The notes below the pieces were generated by a model. It did no database searches. It worked only from the letters and a program-made list of their open reading frames with translations, and was not told where the DNA came from. Below, piece by piece: positions 13,140 to 21,679 of a DNA stretch of 31,540 nt. Origin of the DNA: UBA5738 sp049641805 (GTDB taxonomy: Bacteria > Patescibacteriota > Minisyncoccia > Minisyncoccales > UBA5738); NCBI GenBank assembly GCA_049641805.1, contig JBARNX010000048.1, positions 1-31,540 of the forward strand. Direction: 5' to 3'. How positions within the stretch are numbered: position 1 is the first letter of the stretch; every line of letters starts with the position of its first letter. A program made the position numbers and the translations under genes.

Positions 13140-14777
13140 ATGGAAAAAAATCAAAACGGATTTGCGACGATTGCCGTCGCGCTGATAGTCGTGGCCGCGC
13201 TTTTTGCTGGCGCCGGCGTTTATTTTTATCAGACGCAAATTGTTGGGCAAAAATCTGCGTCTGTGCCGGCGCCGATAGCCCAAGAGACGGAAACCGAAAC
13301 TTTATTTAACCAAATTGGAAATCCTGATACTTTCACTTGGGAAATATACCGTTGGAACGGATTTGAATTCCAATATCCGGCAAATTGGATTGTTGAAAAA
13401 ACATATTACCAATCTGCGGCTTCGCCAACGCAAGGAAACGCTTCCGAGAATATCGGTTTAAAAATATTTCCTGATATTTCAAAAAAGGAGATTGATTTTA
13501 TTGGGATTGGCGGCCACCAAATAAGTTGCGATTCTTCCGAAAACCATTCAAAATGCCAATTTAATTCTTTGATTTCAGACTTTATTTACACGGACAGCGG
13601 GAGCGAGGAAATTTTAAAAATATTTGAGCCGATCATCGCCACGATCAAACTTGAAGAAAATAAATCCGTTAATACTTCGGATTGGAAAACCTACCGCAAC
13701 GAGGAATATGGGTTTGAATTAAAATATCCTCAATCGTGGACTTTTGATGACGGGTCGTTTGGCGATTATACTCTTTCCCAAAACCGTTCATCTATCCAAA
13801 TTAATTTTTCAAATGGCGCGAAAGGGCCGGAGGACGAATCGCAAAGCATATGTCAGCCGGGATATGCGGCGGGAATGTTTCAAATCGGCATCAAGCGGGT
13901 TGACGGCACGGGACGGCCGCACGATGATTTAGGTTTTCAAGAATTTGTAAATTTCATCATTAAAAACCCGGAAAGAGGCACGGCGCCCGGGACAATGCCC
14001 GTTTTGGAGCCGATGATTTTCGGAGGGCGCGCGGCTTTAAAATATGTTGATAGGGTAAAAGATTGCGATAAAACGAATTATTATATTGATCAAGCGCCGA
14101 ATTTTTATACGGCCGGAATGACGATTAGCGCAAACAACGAGGACAAGCCAATTATGGATAAAATTATTTCCACTTTCAAATTTGCCGAGGTGAATTCAGG
14201 GCAGGAGCCGATTGCTTCTTCGCGCAATCTTTTACCTGAATCTTTTGATTTTTGCGGCGGGGGGCAAGGGAAAATATTCAATGAAGACAGCAATTATGAT
14301 GTTGCCGGCGCAAAAATTTCTTATGGCGGTTGCGTAATTGAAGGAATGCCGGGGTCGGCATTGTCAATATTATCGACGGACGGACGCGGCAATACCTCGG
14401 CAATCTGGCGGCTTGACGAGAACAGATGGAAAGGCGTCAGTGTTGCCGAGGCAAAAGATATTGATGGTGACGGCATTAAAGAGTTTGCGTATGGCGGTTA
14501 TAATTATGGAGGAACTTGCACCGGGCGGATTGACGAACTGTGTTTATATTCCCCGGTGAAAAATGAGCATTTTTGCGTCAGCGAAAGGGAGGGATGGGGA
14601 AATTATTCTTCGCCTGACTTGAAGGTGGAGTTTTGCGATAATTTGCAAGTTGTCGCCGATGATATAGGTTGCGGAAAGGCACCTTATCATTTTGTTTGCT
14701 TTTCAAGCAATTTGAAAAACGAACAAAATGAAATTTTCAAGGATTATTTGAAAAACAAAATGGATTCGAGCCGCTGA
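13140..14777 (+). CDS. membrane-anchored protein with two PsbP/DcrB-like domains (array member 3)
   Basis: A 545-residue protein. The N-terminus (MEKNQNGFATIAVALIVVAAL) has a pilin-like look, Gly-Phe then a hydrophobic helix, but lacks the Glu at +5, so it is more likely an anchor. Two copies of the array signature follow: TWEIYRWNGFEFQYPANW (about 66-83) and DWKTYRNEEYGFELKYPQSW (about 181-200). The protein thus carries a domain duplication. The C-terminal part has DIDGDGIKEFAYGG (440-453), a calcium-loop or FG-GAP-like element, and several Cys. The earlier in-frame start at 13044 would put a long odd leader ahead of the anchor and overlap the previous gene, so it was rejected. Confidence 0.8.
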   Translation: MEKNQNGFATIAVALIVVAALFAGAGVYFYQTQIVGQKSASVPAPIAQETETETLFNQIGNPDTFTWEIYRWNGFEFQYPANWIVEKTYYQSAASPTQGNASENIGLKIFPDISKKEIDFIGIGGHQISCDSSENHSKCQFNSLISDFIYTDSGSEEILKIFEPIIATIKLEENKSVNTSDWKTYRNEEYGFELKYPQSWTFDDGSFGDYTLSQNRSSIQINFSNGAKGPEDESQSICQPGYAAGMFQIGIKRVDGTGRPHDDLGFQEFVNFIIKNPERGTAPGTMPVLEPMIFGGRAALKYVDRVKDCDKTNYYIDQAPNFYTAGMTISANNEDKPIMDKIISTFKFAEVNSGQEPIASSRNLLPESFDFCGGGQGKIFNEDSNYDVAGAKISYGGCVIEGMPGSALSILSTDGRGNTSAIWRLDENRWKGVSVAEAKDIDGDGIKEFAYGGYNYGGTCTGRIDELCLYSPVKNEHFCVSEREGWGNYSSPDLKVEFCDNLQVVADDIGCGKAPYHFVCFSSNLKNEQNEIFKDYLKNKMDSSR

Positions 14778-14833
14778 TTTAATTCAATTAAATTTCGTTA
14801 AAAAGCCTATTCGGTAACAGACTCTTAAAATGT

Positions 14834-15463
14834 ATGGCGAGGAGGAAAAAGAAAAATAATATCAATTGGATAATTGCCGGGCTAGTGGTCGGAGTTTTTG
14901 CGTGGATTGCGGTGGATTTCTATCTTAACATTTACCGCCATCCGCAAGAAAAAGTTGAAGTTGAAATCGTCAAAACCGAACCGGAGCGGGAAAAAGAGCA
15001 AGAACAAACGCAAGAAAGCGCCGTGCCGGAGCGGGAAAACGGGCTAATCGCGGAAATTTATCGCGATGATCGTTATGGAATTGAATTCCAATATCCATTC
15101 GCCGCGAATGACGCGCGCTGTCCCAAATTGGAAAAAACCAAGGATGGGTTTTTAATGGGGGATTTTTATTTTTTCGCGGCCGCGCCCGATGAAACAATGG
15201 ATAATTTTATGGAGCGGCAGATGCAAGGCATGGAAATTGAAAATCAGGAAAATATCGCCGTTGCCGGCAGAGATGCGGTTAAGGTCGATTACCAAACCCC
15301 GAAAGCGGGTTTGTATGGCAGTTCGGTTTTTGTTAGGAACGCGGAGCGGGCTTTTGAGTTCGGGTTACTTGCCGGGGAAACTTTTAGAAATTGCGGCGGC
15401 GTCGACGATTACGGTGATCGGCTTTATCTGTCGGTGATTGCCACCCTCAAATTTGGCAATTAG
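14834..15463 (+). CDS. membrane-anchored PsbP/DcrB-like exported protein (array member 4)
   Basis: A 209-residue protein. It has a basic start (MARRKKKNN), one membrane helix (about 11-32), a highly charged Glu/Lys/Gln linker (38-68), then the signature EIYRDDRYGIEFQYPFA (about 74-90) and a single PsbP-like domain to the end. It is the shortest array member and has only two Cys outside. No Shine-Dalgarno is seen. An out-of-frame ATG lies four bases upstream. It is probably a lineage paralogue of the three genes before it. Confidence 0.78.
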   Translation: MARRKKKNNINWIIAGLVVGVFAWIAVDFYLNIYRHPQEKVEVEIVKTEPEREKEQEQTQESAVPERENGLIAEIYRDDRYGIEFQYPFAANDARCPKLEKTKDGFLMGDFYFFAAAPDETMDNFMERQMQGMEIENQENIAVAGRDAVKVDYQTPKAGLYGSSVFVRNAERAFEFGLLAGETFRNCGGVDDYGDRLYLSVIATLKFGN

Positions 15464-15472
15464 CGTGTCCGA

Positions 15473-15501
15473 TTGCGCCGATTTCTTTTGTTTGTTAAAA
15501 T
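15473..15501 (+). promoter_or_regulatory. ybeY promoter
   Basis: TTGCGC (15473-15478), a 17-bp spacer, then TAAAAT (15496-15501), with a leader of about 20 nt before the ATG. Confidence 0.5.
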
Positions 15502-15526
15502 AATTGATTAGCATCAAGGGTTTTTA

Positions 15527-16012
15527 ATGAAAACAAACATTGAAATAAATAGCTTGGTTAAGGCGGAGGCAGACGAAAATTTAATTAAAAAAATTGTCCG
15601 CGCTGTTATTGAAGGAGAAACGGAAAAGTTGTCCGACGGCCGCGACATTGAAATTTCGATTGCGATCGTCGGTCCGAAAAGAATTCGTGAGATCAACAAA
15701 AAATATCGCAAAAGAAACGAGGTGACAGATGTCCTATCGTTCGCGGAAGAAGATACGAGGCAAGATCGCGGGTATCCTCGCGCAATTTGGGAGTTGGTTA
15801 TTTGTTTAAAGCAAATTAAGGATGATGCCCGTAAAGCCGGGGTTTCGGCGGAATACGAACTGGCATGGGTGGTTGCGCATGGGATATTGCATTTATTGGG
15901 CTATGACCACGAAAAAAATAAGGCGGCGGCGATTGAGATGAGGCAAAAGGAACAATTTTATTTGTCGCGATTCAAAGGCGTTTTAAAATTTAAAGTTAAA
16001 GAATCAAAATGA
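15527..16012 (+). CDS. ybeY: endoribonuclease YbeY
   Basis: A 161-residue UPF0054 metalloprotein needed for 16S rRNA 3'-end maturation and ribosome quality control. The zinc motif HGILHLLGYDHE (from about residue 125) has the three His of HxxxHxxGxDH. The family segment NKKYRKRNEVTDVLSF lies near 55-70. Length is normal. The C-terminal residues (FKVKESK) and the TGA stop lie in the start of the intergenic hairpin repeat that follows, as with topA, so the repeat has probably reset the end of the gene. Confidence 0.96.
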   Translation: MKTNIEINSLVKAEADENLIKKIVRAVIEGETEKLSDGRDIEISIAIVGPKRIREINKKYRKRNEVTDVLSFAEEDTRQDRGYPRAIWELVICLKQIKDDARKAGVSAEYELAWVVAHGILHLLGYDHEKNKAAAIEMRQKEQFYLSRFKGVLKFKVKESK

Positions 16013-16110
16013 AAAATGACAAATTAAAATGTTGAAATGCCGCGATAAAGACATTTTATAATTTTACATTGTCGTTTTGATTTTTGATATTTACATTTTA
16101 CATTTTTAGT
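16005..16110. repeat. intergenic A/T-rich hairpin repeat, copy 4
   Basis: The left arm starts within the last ybeY codons (ATCAAAATGAAAAATGACAA). The centre is AAATGCCGCGATAAAGACATTTT, and the right arm has TTTTACATTGTCG then TTTTGATTTTTGAT. It ends just before the ftsA ATG. The centre is nearly identical to that of copy 7 at 27181-27294. Confidence 0.8.
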
Positions 16111-16113
16111 TTC

Positions 16114-17427
16114 ATGGCAAAATTCCCAATACTAATTACCGGTTTGGATATCGGTACCAGTTCTATAAAGATCGTGGTGGCCCAGAAAAAGGCGGCCGGA
16201 GAGGGGTTGGACACTATTTACGCGGGACAGCGTCCGTCGCGGGGAGTGAGGCGCGGAGTGGTGGTTGATGTCGAGGCCGCGGCGCGGTGCGTGCAGGAAG
16301 TTGTCAAAGACGCCGAGCTGGCGGTGGGCCGCAATCTGTCCGGGGCGTATATCAGTGTGGGCGGCAGTCATATATTTTGCACGCCTTCCCACGGGTTGGT
16401 ATCGGTTTCTCGGGCCGACGGCAATATCTCCGCCGAAGATGTCGATCGGGTTTTGCAGGCGGCGCGCACGATTTCGTTGTCATCGAACAAGGAAATCGTT
16501 GATGTTTATCCGCGCGAATTCGCGGTTGACGGCGAAAGCGGAGTGAAGGACGCGATCGGTATGCGCGGAGTGAGGTTGGAAGCGGAGGTTTTAATCGTGG
16601 CGGGGTTCACTCCTTATTTGAGAAATTCCGATCAAACGGTTTTAAAAGGCGGTTTGGAGATATTTAATCGCGCGCCGTCGGTGATCGCGGCCGCGGCCGC
16701 GGTACTGTCCGATCAGCAAAAAGAATTGGGCGTGGCGATATTGGATATTGGCGCCGGCACATCAAGTCTTGCGGTTTATGAAGAAGGCGACCTTCTGCAT
16801 ATGGCCGTTCTGCCGGTCGGATCGTCGAATATTAGCAACGATATTGCCATTGGCGCCAAGACCGATGTTGAAACCGCCGAGCATTTAAAAACAGAAAAAG
16901 GAACTTGCGTTTTCAAGGGCGGCGACAAAAAGATTTATCTGGGCGCGGGACAAGGAGGAGAAGAGGCAAAGGAATATTCTTCCAATGCCGGGCAGCCGCC
17001 GTTTTCGCGAAGCTTGGGCGGGACAAGCCGCGGCCGGGACGGCGGAGCCGCGGTTTTTTCACAAAGGTTGATTTCAAAAATAATTCAAGAAAGAGTGGCC
17101 GAGATTTTTGAATTGGCGAATAAGGAATTAAAAAAAATCAACCGCGATAAAAAATTGCCGGCGGGCATTGTGCTCACCGGCGGCGGAGTAAAATTGCCGC
17201 GCATTGAGGAGCTGGCAAGGAAAACATTTCAGCTGACCGTGAGCGTGGGCGTGCCGCGCGGGTTTGACAATATCGATCAGGACCCGGCGTTGGCGGCGGC
17301 CTGCGGTTTGGCCGCGGCGGGGTGGAAAGAGCAGGAGGATGAAAGCGGAGGCGTTTCGCCGCGTTTTTCGATGAATGGCAATGGCTGGGACAAAATAAAA
17401 AAGTTTTTCAAGATATTCATACCGTAG
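16114..17427 (+). CDS. ftsA: cell division protein FtsA
   Basis: A 437-residue actin-like ATPase that tethers FtsZ to the membrane. Phosphate 1 is LDIGTSSIK (11-19), phosphate 2 is LDIGAGTSS (210-218) and the adenosine motif is LTGGGVKLP (354-362). An SHS2-type segment lies between (about 85-190). The C-terminus, WDKIKKFFKIFIP, is an amphipathic membrane-targeting helix. A Gly/Arg-rich stretch (about 289-312, 16978-17050) looks like an insertion and shares GCGAAGCTTG with the TopA insert. The ATG at 16114 is preferred to an upstream TTG. It precedes ftsZ with a hairpin repeat between. FtsZ here lacks the usual FtsA-binding tail. Confidence 0.95.
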   Translation: MAKFPILITGLDIGTSSIKIVVAQKKAAGEGLDTIYAGQRPSRGVRRGVVVDVEAAARCVQEVVKDAELAVGRNLSGAYISVGGSHIFCTPSHGLVSVSRADGNISAEDVDRVLQAARTISLSSNKEIVDVYPREFAVDGESGVKDAIGMRGVRLEAEVLIVAGFTPYLRNSDQTVLKGGLEIFNRAPSVIAAAAAVLSDQQKELGVAILDIGAGTSSLAVYEEGDLLHMAVLPVGSSNISNDIAIGAKTDVETAEHLKTEKGTCVFKGGDKKIYLGAGQGGEEAKEYSSNAGQPPFSRSLGGTSRGRDGGAAVFSQRLISKIIQERVAEIFELANKELKKINRDKKLPAGIVLTGGGVKLPRIEELARKTFQLTVSVGVPRGFDNIDQDPALAAACGLAAAGWKEQEDESGGVSPRFSMNGNGWDKIKKFFKIFIP

Positions 17428-17467
17428 GAGCGGTTGCGGGGTTTTCCGGGAGGGTGGTAACGAAAAT

Positions 17468-17582
17468 TTTAAATGTAAAAATCAAAAATAAAAATGACAG
17501 TGCAAAATGTAAAATGTCTGCGCATTTTGAACTTTAAATTTTAAATTGTCATTTTTTATTTTGATTTTTTAACTTTAAATTT
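17468..17582. repeat. intergenic A/T-rich hairpin repeat, copy 5
   Basis: Left arm AAATGTAAAAATCAAAAAT and onward, centre TGTCTGCGCATT, right arm AAATTGTCATTTTTTATTTTG. It sits between ftsA and ftsZ and ends about ten bases before the ftsZ ATG. Confidence 0.8.
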
Positions 17583-17591
17583 CTGCAGGGT

Positions 17592-18521
17592 ATGTTTAAT
17601 CCAATCAACATAAAAGTGCTGGGGGTGGGGGGATCGGGGTGCAACGCGATCGGAAGGATGGAAAAGGATCGTATCCGCGGCGTGGAATTGGTCGCGCTGA
17701 ATTCCGATTATCAAGATTTGAAAAAAGTTAAAGCCGATGCCAAAATCCAGATTGGCCGCAAACTGACGCAGGGATTGGGAACAGGCATGAATCCGGAAAT
17801 GGGCCGTAAGGCCGCCGAAGAACAGCGCGAAGAAATAAAGAAAGCGATTGAAGGCGCGGGAATGGTTTTTGTCGCCTGCGGCTTGGGCGGCGGTACGGGT
17901 TCGGGTGCGGCGCCGGTGGTTGCTGAAATCGCTAAAAATTCGGGAGCGTTGACCGTGGCGGTGGTAACCCGGCCGTTTTCGTTTGAAGGTTCGTACCGCC
18001 AGCGCATCGCTCAGGAAAGCATCGATTCGATCAAAGGCAAGGTTGATTCGCTGATTTCGATTTCCAACGACAAATTGCTGGCGACTCTTAATCCCAACAC
18101 GACTTTGACTAATGCGTTTTGGATTTGCGACGAAATTTTGCGCCAGGCGGTGCAAAGCATTTCGGACTTGGTTTTATCGCCGGGTATAATCAATGTTGAC
18201 TTTGCGGATGTGAGATCAATTCTTAAAGATTCCGGCCGCGCGGTTTTCGGTATTGGCCGGGCCAAAGGCGAAAAGCGGGCCGAAGCGGCGGCCCGGGCGG
18301 CAATCGAGTCGCCGCTGTTCGATGTGCCGGCGCGCGGCGCCAAAGGCGTGTTGTTCAATGTTTCCGGCGGCGCCGACATCAGCCTTTCCGAAATTGAGGA
18401 ATCGGCGAAAATTATAACTTCGGAAATCAATCCGCAGGCGAGGGTGATTTTTGGCGCGGTACATGACCAGACTTTGCCCAAAGGCGAGATCAAGATTACG
18501 GTGGTTGCCACGGGTTTTTAA
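17592..18521 (+). CDS. ftsZ: cell division protein FtsZ, lacking the C-terminal tail
   Basis: A 309-residue tubulin-like GTPase that forms the division ring. It has GVGGSGCNA at the N-terminus, the tubulin signature GGGTGSG (99-105) and the T7 loop NVDFADVR (201-208), so nucleotide binding and polymer-stimulated hydrolysis look intact. It stops at KITVVATGF, the last strand of the core domain. The flexible linker and conserved C-terminal peptide that bind FtsA, ZipA or SepF are missing; typical proteins reach 350-400 residues. Reading past the stop in other frames shows no recognisable tail, so truncation by a recent frameshift is not supported. How it attaches to FtsA is unclear. Confidence 0.96.
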   Translation: MFNPINIKVLGVGGSGCNAIGRMEKDRIRGVELVALNSDYQDLKKVKADAKIQIGRKLTQGLGTGMNPEMGRKAAEEQREEIKKAIEGAGMVFVACGLGGGTGSGAAPVVAEIAKNSGALTVAVVTRPFSFEGSYRQRIAQESIDSIKGKVDSLISISNDKLLATLNPNTTLTNAFWICDEILRQAVQSISDLVLSPGIINVDFADVRSILKDSGRAVFGIGRAKGEKRAEAAARAAIESPLFDVPARGAKGVLFNVSGGADISLSEIEESAKIITSEINPQARVIFGAVHDQTLPKGEIKITVVATGF

Positions 18522-18529
18522 GAAAATAT

Positions 18530-18562
18530 AAATCCGAAACGCGAATTTCGAGATTCGGATTT
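18530..18562. repeat. hairpin after ftsZ
   Basis: A perfect 9-bp inverted repeat AAATCCGAA (18530-18538)/TTCGGATTT (18554-18562), just after the ftsZ stop. There is no clear T-run, so it is only a possible terminator or mRNA end. The rest of the gap to 18717 holds the nrdD promoter and leader. Confidence 0.5.
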
Positions 18563-18582
18563 GGCATTGTACGATACTGCGG

Positions 18583-18610
18583 TTGACGGGAATTTTGGGT
18601 GGGGTAAAAT
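18583..18610 (+). promoter_or_regulatory. nrdD promoter
   Basis: TTGACG (18583-18588), a 16-bp spacer, then TAAAAT (18605-18610). It leaves a leader of about 100 nt before the nrdD ATG, unusually long for this window. No NrdR box or known riboswitch was recognised in it. Confidence 0.6.
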
Positions 18611-18717
18611 GAATAATTGTTCCTGAGATTTTCTCCGTTATTCCGGTTTGCGCTTGGTGCAGATCGGATTTTAAGTCGTTTCTCAAATTTAATGTAATTA
18701 AATTAAAAAGGTTCATT

Positions 18718-20838
18718 ATGGAAAATAAAATCACCAAGGTGCAGAAGCGGGATGGGCGAATCGTGGATTTTGATTTTGACCGGATAATCAATGCGATATT
18801 CAAAGCGGTTACGGCTACCGGCCAGGGAGACGAAGCCAAGGCTAAAAAGATTGCCGATGAAGTTTTGAAAATTTTCAACCGCCGGTTCAAGAATGACGGT
18901 ATTCCTTCGGTTGAACAAATACAGGATATTATCGAGGAGGTTTTGATTATGGACGGCTTGGTGGACACGGCTAAATCTTACATTCTTTACCGCGAACAGC
19001 GCCGCCGTATCCGCGACGCGGCCGTGGCCAGCGATGAAGCGATGGAGCGCGTAGACCAATATCTGGAAAAAATGGATTGGGAAGTGCAGGAAAACGCCAA
19101 TATGGCTTTTTCTTTGCAAGGATTGAACCATTACGCGGTTTCTTACACCGTCAAGAAATACTGGCTGAATAAAATTTATCCCAAAGAAATCCGCGAAGCC
19201 AACGAGTCGGGTGATTTCCATTTGCACAATTTGGACACTTTGGCGCCTTATTGTTCCGGGTGGGACTTGTATGATTTCTTGCGCCGCGGGTTTGGCGGTA
19301 CGCCGGGAAAACTGGAATCTGTCCCGCCCAAGCATTTGCGCACGGTCTTGGGGCAAATCGTCAATTTCATTTATACTTTGGCGGGCGAGGTTGCCGGCGC
19401 GGTTTCGTTTTCCAATTTCGATACTTTGGTGGCGCCTTTTATCCGTTATGACAATTTAACTTATTTGCAGGTTAAGCAGGCGATGCAGGAATTTTTGTTC
19501 AATATGGCCACGCCGACGCGCGTGGGTTTTCAGTGCCCGTTTTCCAATGTTACTCTTGATCTGACTCCGGCGCCGTCGTTTGCCAAACAGCCGGTGATTA
19601 TCGGCGGCGTGCCGCAAGATAAAACCTATGGCGAATTTCAGGAAGAGATGAATATGCTCAATCGCGCGTTTTACGAAGTGATGCTGGATGGCGATAAAAA
19701 CCAGCGCGTTTTCACATTTCCAATCCCAACCGTGAGCATTACCAAGAATTTTGACTGGGACAATCCCGCGCTAGAGCCGATGTGGGAAGCTACGGCCAAA
19801 TACGGAATAAATTATTTTACCAACTATGTCAATTCCGATATGAGTCCCGAAGATGTGCGCAGTATGTGCTGCCGGTTGCGGCTTGATTTGACCGAACTGC
19901 ACAATCGCGGCGGCGGCGGATTGTTCGGCTCGGGCGCGCTGACGGGTTCTATCGGCGTGGTGACGATCAATATGCCGCGCATCGGCTATCTTTCCAAAAC
20001 CAAGAAAGAGTTTTTTGAACGCTTGGGACACCTGATGGATCTGGCCAAGGAAAGCTTGGAACTCAAGCGCAAGGTGATCGAAAATTACATTGAAAAGGGA
20101 TTATATCCTTATTCGCGCCACTATCTTTCCAATATCAAAAAGTCGCGCGGGACTTATTACGGCAACCATTTTTCAACCATCGGCCTGGTTGGAATGAATG
20201 AAATGCTGGTGAATTTTTTGGGCGAAAACATCGCGTCGCACAAAGGCCGGGCGTTTGCCTTGGAAGTGATGGATTTCATGCGCGAGCGCATGGTGGAATA
20301 TCAAAAGGAAACCAATAACATTTACAATCTGGAAGCCACTCCGGGCGAATCGACGGCTTACCGTTTGTGTTTGAAAGACAAGGCCAAGTATCCCGACATT
20401 GCCGCGGCCGGCACCAAGAAAAGCCCGTATTACACCAATTCAAGCCAATTGCCGGTGAATTTTACCGATGATGTATTTGAGGCGTTGAAGTTGCAGGATG
20501 ACATCCAATGCCGTTATAACGGCGGTACGGTTCAGCATCTGTTTCTGGGCGAACGGTTGAGCGACATTCAGAGCGTCAAATCCTTGGTGAAAAAGATTTT
20601 CACGAAATTTCGTTTGCCTTATATTACGCTGACGCCGACATTTTCGATTTGTCCGACTCATGGCTATATCGAAGGCGAACATTTCACTTGTCCCAAATGT
20701 ACGATTGAACAGCCTTGCGAAGTCTATACCAGAGTAGTGGGCTACCTTCGCCCCGTGGGCCAGTTCAATTTGGGCAAACAGCAGGAATACAAAGACCGCA
20801 AAGAATATAAAGTTAAAAAAGAGGCTTTGGCAAATTGA
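18718..20838 (+). CDS. nrdD: anaerobic ribonucleoside-triphosphate reductase (class III)
   Basis: A 706-residue glycyl-radical enzyme that converts NTPs to dNTPs without oxygen. An N-terminal ATP-cone (about 1-95, KVQKRDGRIVDFD at its start) gives allosteric activity control. Candidate catalytic Cys are Cys179 in APYCSGW and Cys273 in GFQCPFSN. A C-terminal zinc site uses Cys645/His648 (CPTH) and Cys658/Cys661 (CPKC). The glycyl radical is Gly675 in RVVGYL. Length and motifs are complete. The activase nrdG follows 81 nt downstream. It has its own promoter with a long leader. As the only reductase in the window it points to an anaerobic life. Confidence 0.97.
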   Translation: MENKITKVQKRDGRIVDFDFDRIINAIFKAVTATGQGDEAKAKKIADEVLKIFNRRFKNDGIPSVEQIQDIIEEVLIMDGLVDTAKSYILYREQRRRIRDAAVASDEAMERVDQYLEKMDWEVQENANMAFSLQGLNHYAVSYTVKKYWLNKIYPKEIREANESGDFHLHNLDTLAPYCSGWDLYDFLRRGFGGTPGKLESVPPKHLRTVLGQIVNFIYTLAGEVAGAVSFSNFDTLVAPFIRYDNLTYLQVKQAMQEFLFNMATPTRVGFQCPFSNVTLDLTPAPSFAKQPVIIGGVPQDKTYGEFQEEMNMLNRAFYEVMLDGDKNQRVFTFPIPTVSITKNFDWDNPALEPMWEATAKYGINYFTNYVNSDMSPEDVRSMCCRLRLDLTELHNRGGGGLFGSGALTGSIGVVTINMPRIGYLSKTKKEFFERLGHLMDLAKESLELKRKVIENYIEKGLYPYSRHYLSNIKKSRGTYYGNHFSTIGLVGMNEMLVNFLGENIASHKGRAFALEVMDFMRERMVEYQKETNNIYNLEATPGESTAYRLCLKDKAKYPDIAAAGTKKSPYYTNSSQLPVNFTDDVFEALKLQDDIQCRYNGGTVQHLFLGERLSDIQSVKSLVKKIFTKFRLPYITLTPTFSICPTHGYIEGEHFTCPKCTIEQPCEVYTRVVGYLRPVGQFNLGKQQEYKDRKEYKVKKEALAN

Positions 20839-20919
20839 TTTTCCGTTGTTAAAAATAAAAATTCGGGCGTTTTACCAATACGGCGAGAAATAACCGATCC
20901 GGCCGGCGCAACAATAATA

Positions 20920-21633
20920 ATGAAAATTTGCGGACTGCAAAAAACGACATTGATCGACTATCCGGGACATGTGGGATGTACCATATTTACGGCCGGGTGC
21001 AATTTCCGCTGTCCGTGGTGTTACTCCAAAGAATTGGTATTGCCGGAGTTGATTGCCAAGCAACAAGAAATTTCCGAACAAGGGATTTTGGAATTTTTAA
21101 AAGAAAAACAAGGACTTTTGGAGGGCGCGGTTCTGTGCGGCGGGGAACCCACTTTGCATCCGGATCTGCCCGAATTCTGTAAAAAAATTAAAGATTTGGG
21201 ATTTTTGATTAAGCTGGATACCAACGGTTCCAATCCCAAAATGCTCAAAGATTTGATTGATCAAAAATTGATTGATTATGTTGCCATGGATATCAAGCTT
21301 CCCAAGCAAAGATACGCGGCTTTATTTGCCAATGGCGGTATAACGGCGGATGATATTGAAGGGAGCATTAAGATATTGAAAAACAGCCCGGTTGATTTTG
21401 AATTTCGCACCACTTGCGCGCCGGGAGTGCATACTGCCGATGATCTGGCGCAAATGGCCGAGTGGATCGGCGAAAAAGTTCCGGGCCGGAAGCCCAAATA
21501 TTTTTTGCAGAATTTCCGGCCCGAGCGCACGATCGATCCGAAATTCGAGAGTTTGCGGCCATTGCCGCCGGAATTTTTCAGCGAGGCGCTGGAATTGATA
21601 AAACCATTCGTGCCGGACTGCCGCGCGCGGTAG
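20920..21633 (+). CDS. nrdG: anaerobic ribonucleotide reductase activating protein (radical SAM)
   Basis: A 237-residue radical SAM enzyme that makes the glycyl radical on NrdD. The 4Fe-4S cluster motif is GCNFRCPWC, with Cys27, Cys31 and Cys34 (CxxxCxxC). GGEPTLHP near residues 74-81 is the SAM-binding GGEP box. The protein begins ICGLQKTTLIDYPG, as in the longer NrdG2-type activases. It is larger than E. coli NrdG (154) but normal for that subgroup. It sits directly after nrdD, so substrate assignment is secure from context. No Shine-Dalgarno is visible. Confidence 0.95.
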   Translation: MKICGLQKTTLIDYPGHVGCTIFTAGCNFRCPWCYSKELVLPELIAKQQEISEQGILEFLKEKQGLLEGAVLCGGEPTLHPDLPEFCKKIKDLGFLIKLDTNGSNPKMLKDLIDQKLIDYVAMDIKLPKQRYAALFANGGITADDIEGSIKILKNSPVDFEFRTTCAPGVHTADDLAQMAEWIGEKVPGRKPKYFLQNFRPERTIDPKFESLRPLPPEFFSEALELIKPFVPDCRAR

Positions 21634-21679
21634 GGGGCGGAGGGTCGCCAAAACCCGACTTTGTTTAAGTTGATTGCAT

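Noticed and set aside
18516..18620. Frameshifted FtsZ C-terminal tail
   Set aside because: Reading through in the other frames gives no linker-like or conserved peptide sequence before stops.
18522..18717. NrdR box or riboswitch in the nrdD leader
   Set aside because: No pair of the AT-rich NrdR dyads and no known aptamer consensus was found; a promoter plus an unstructured A/T-rich leader explains it.
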